5,574 nucleotides of DNA from Candidatus Hadarchaeales archaeon. Its GTDB lineage: Archaea; Hadarchaeota; Hadarchaeia; Hadarchaeales; WYZ-LMO6. The notes below the pieces were generated by a model. The model was not told the DNA's origin. It worked only from the letters and a program-made list of their open reading frames with translations, and did no database searches. Numbering within the stretch: position 1 is the first letter of the stretch; each line of letters begins with the position of its first letter. This document shows, piece by piece, positions 5,313 through 5,574 of the stretch. Position numbers and translations under genes: made by a program. The DNA lies in contig JAVYML010000004.1 of the NCBI GenBank assembly GCA_038736355.1, positions 1-5,574 of the forward strand. Direction: 5' to 3'.

Positions 5313-5574
5313 GTGGAGAGAAGAAAGGGGCTGGACGAAAAAGCCGGCCAGCTTGAAGCTAGGGAAAGAGAATATATCCGCGAATTGTACGCTCTTTCCA
5401 AAAAATACCTTGAGGTAGAAAAGGAAAGACCACTTTATTCCATCATGCAAAGAACCTTTGGTGCCGATCCCTTTGCCCTCCAAGATTCCCAGATGTACAA
5501 GAGGGGAGGTTACAGGCAGTCAAAGCGCAAGCAGGAGTTCGCCAGGTTGGGAAGACAGGTGGCCATAGAGAGGG
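5313..5574 (+). CDS. mcrA: N-terminus of a second methyl/alkyl-coenzyme M reductase subunit alpha (3' partial)
   Basis: The frame is open from an in-frame stop at 5289-5291 to the right edge and gives 87 residues from GTG 5313. Residues 62-87 read YKRGGYRQSKRKQEFARLGR, then QVAIER, and line up with the McrA N-terminus YTLGGWKQSERKTEFVNAGK, then EVAAKR, of M. marburgensis; the upstream LYSIMQRTFG matches LFINALKKKF. Relative to that protein there are roughly 35-40 extra residues, a charged and probably helical stretch (EAREREYIRELYALSKKYLE). The GTG is chosen because a TATA-like box lies about 28 bases upstream. The internal ATG at 5445 would cut into the aligned region and has no ribosome site. 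TTG 5385 is another possibility. This is a different mcrA copy from the one at the left edge and probably begins the next acr operon. It shares no overlap with that first fragment, so their relatedness cannot be judged here. Confidence 0.85.
   Translation, partial: MERRKGLDEKAGQLEAREREYIRELYALSKKYLEVEKERPLYSIMQRTFGADPFALQDSQMYKRGGYRQSKRKQEFARLGRQVAIER

Noticed and set aside
5445-5447. ATG 5445 as the start of the second mcrA.
   Set aside because: It would remove residues that align with the McrA N-terminus and has neither a ribosome site nor a suitably placed TATA box.
1-5574. CRISPR arrays, tRNA/rRNA genes, insertion sequences or long repeats.
   Set aside because: None seen; almost the whole window is coding, with a largest gap of 34 bp.

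Overview
The window is archaeal. It carries the genes for the three subunits of a methyl-coenzyme M reductase (MCR) family enzyme, which is known only from archaea. Frequent AGG/AGA arginine codons, ATA isoleucine codons and a purine-rich coding strand fit a thermophile. The sequence alone does not fix the phylum. Archaea with divergent, alkyl-CoM reductase (ACR) type enzymes, such as Bathyarchaeia, Hadarchaeota, Syntrophoarchaeia/Alkanophagales, Helarchaeales, Methanoliparia and some Archaeoglobi, are the natural candidates. All genes lie on the + strand.

Layout: (1) bases 2-901, the C-terminal half of McrA/AcrA, cut by the left edge exactly at the codon matching Arg271 of Methanothermobacter marburgensis McrA; (2) 911-1522, a 203-aa protein with a C-terminal SCP2-like (sterol carrier/lipid-binding) domain; (3) 1531-2910, complete McrB; (4) 2913-3698, complete McrG; (5) 3707-5278, an unrecognised, tryptophan-rich 523-aa protein with a tentative resemblance to the uroporphyrinogen decarboxylase/methylcobamide:CoM methyltransferase fold; (6) a 34-bp gap with a T-rich element that looks like an archaeal TATA box; (7) 5313 to the right edge, the N-terminus of a SECOND McrA. 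Gaps between genes 1-5 are 2-9 bp, with stop codons running into GGTGAGG-type ribosome binding sites, so they look like one operon. The next mcrA appears to open another operon of the same family.

The first McrA keeps the thioglycine-position glycine but lacks both active-site tyrosines (Tyr333 to Thr or Val, Tyr444 to Ala) and has Gln400 to His and Cys452 to Ile. McrB keeps Tyr367 and McrG keeps Arg120. This pattern suggests a working F430 enzyme with a remodelled, probably larger substrate pocket, more like alkane-activating ACRs than methane-forming MCR. The order A-X-B-G-Y without mcrC or mcrD differs from the methanogen order mcrBDCGA. A lipid-binding-like protein and an uncharacterised protein inside the operon are plausible partners for handling a hydrophobic alkane or for the unsolved conversion of alkyl-CoM to acyl-CoA; those roles are inference.
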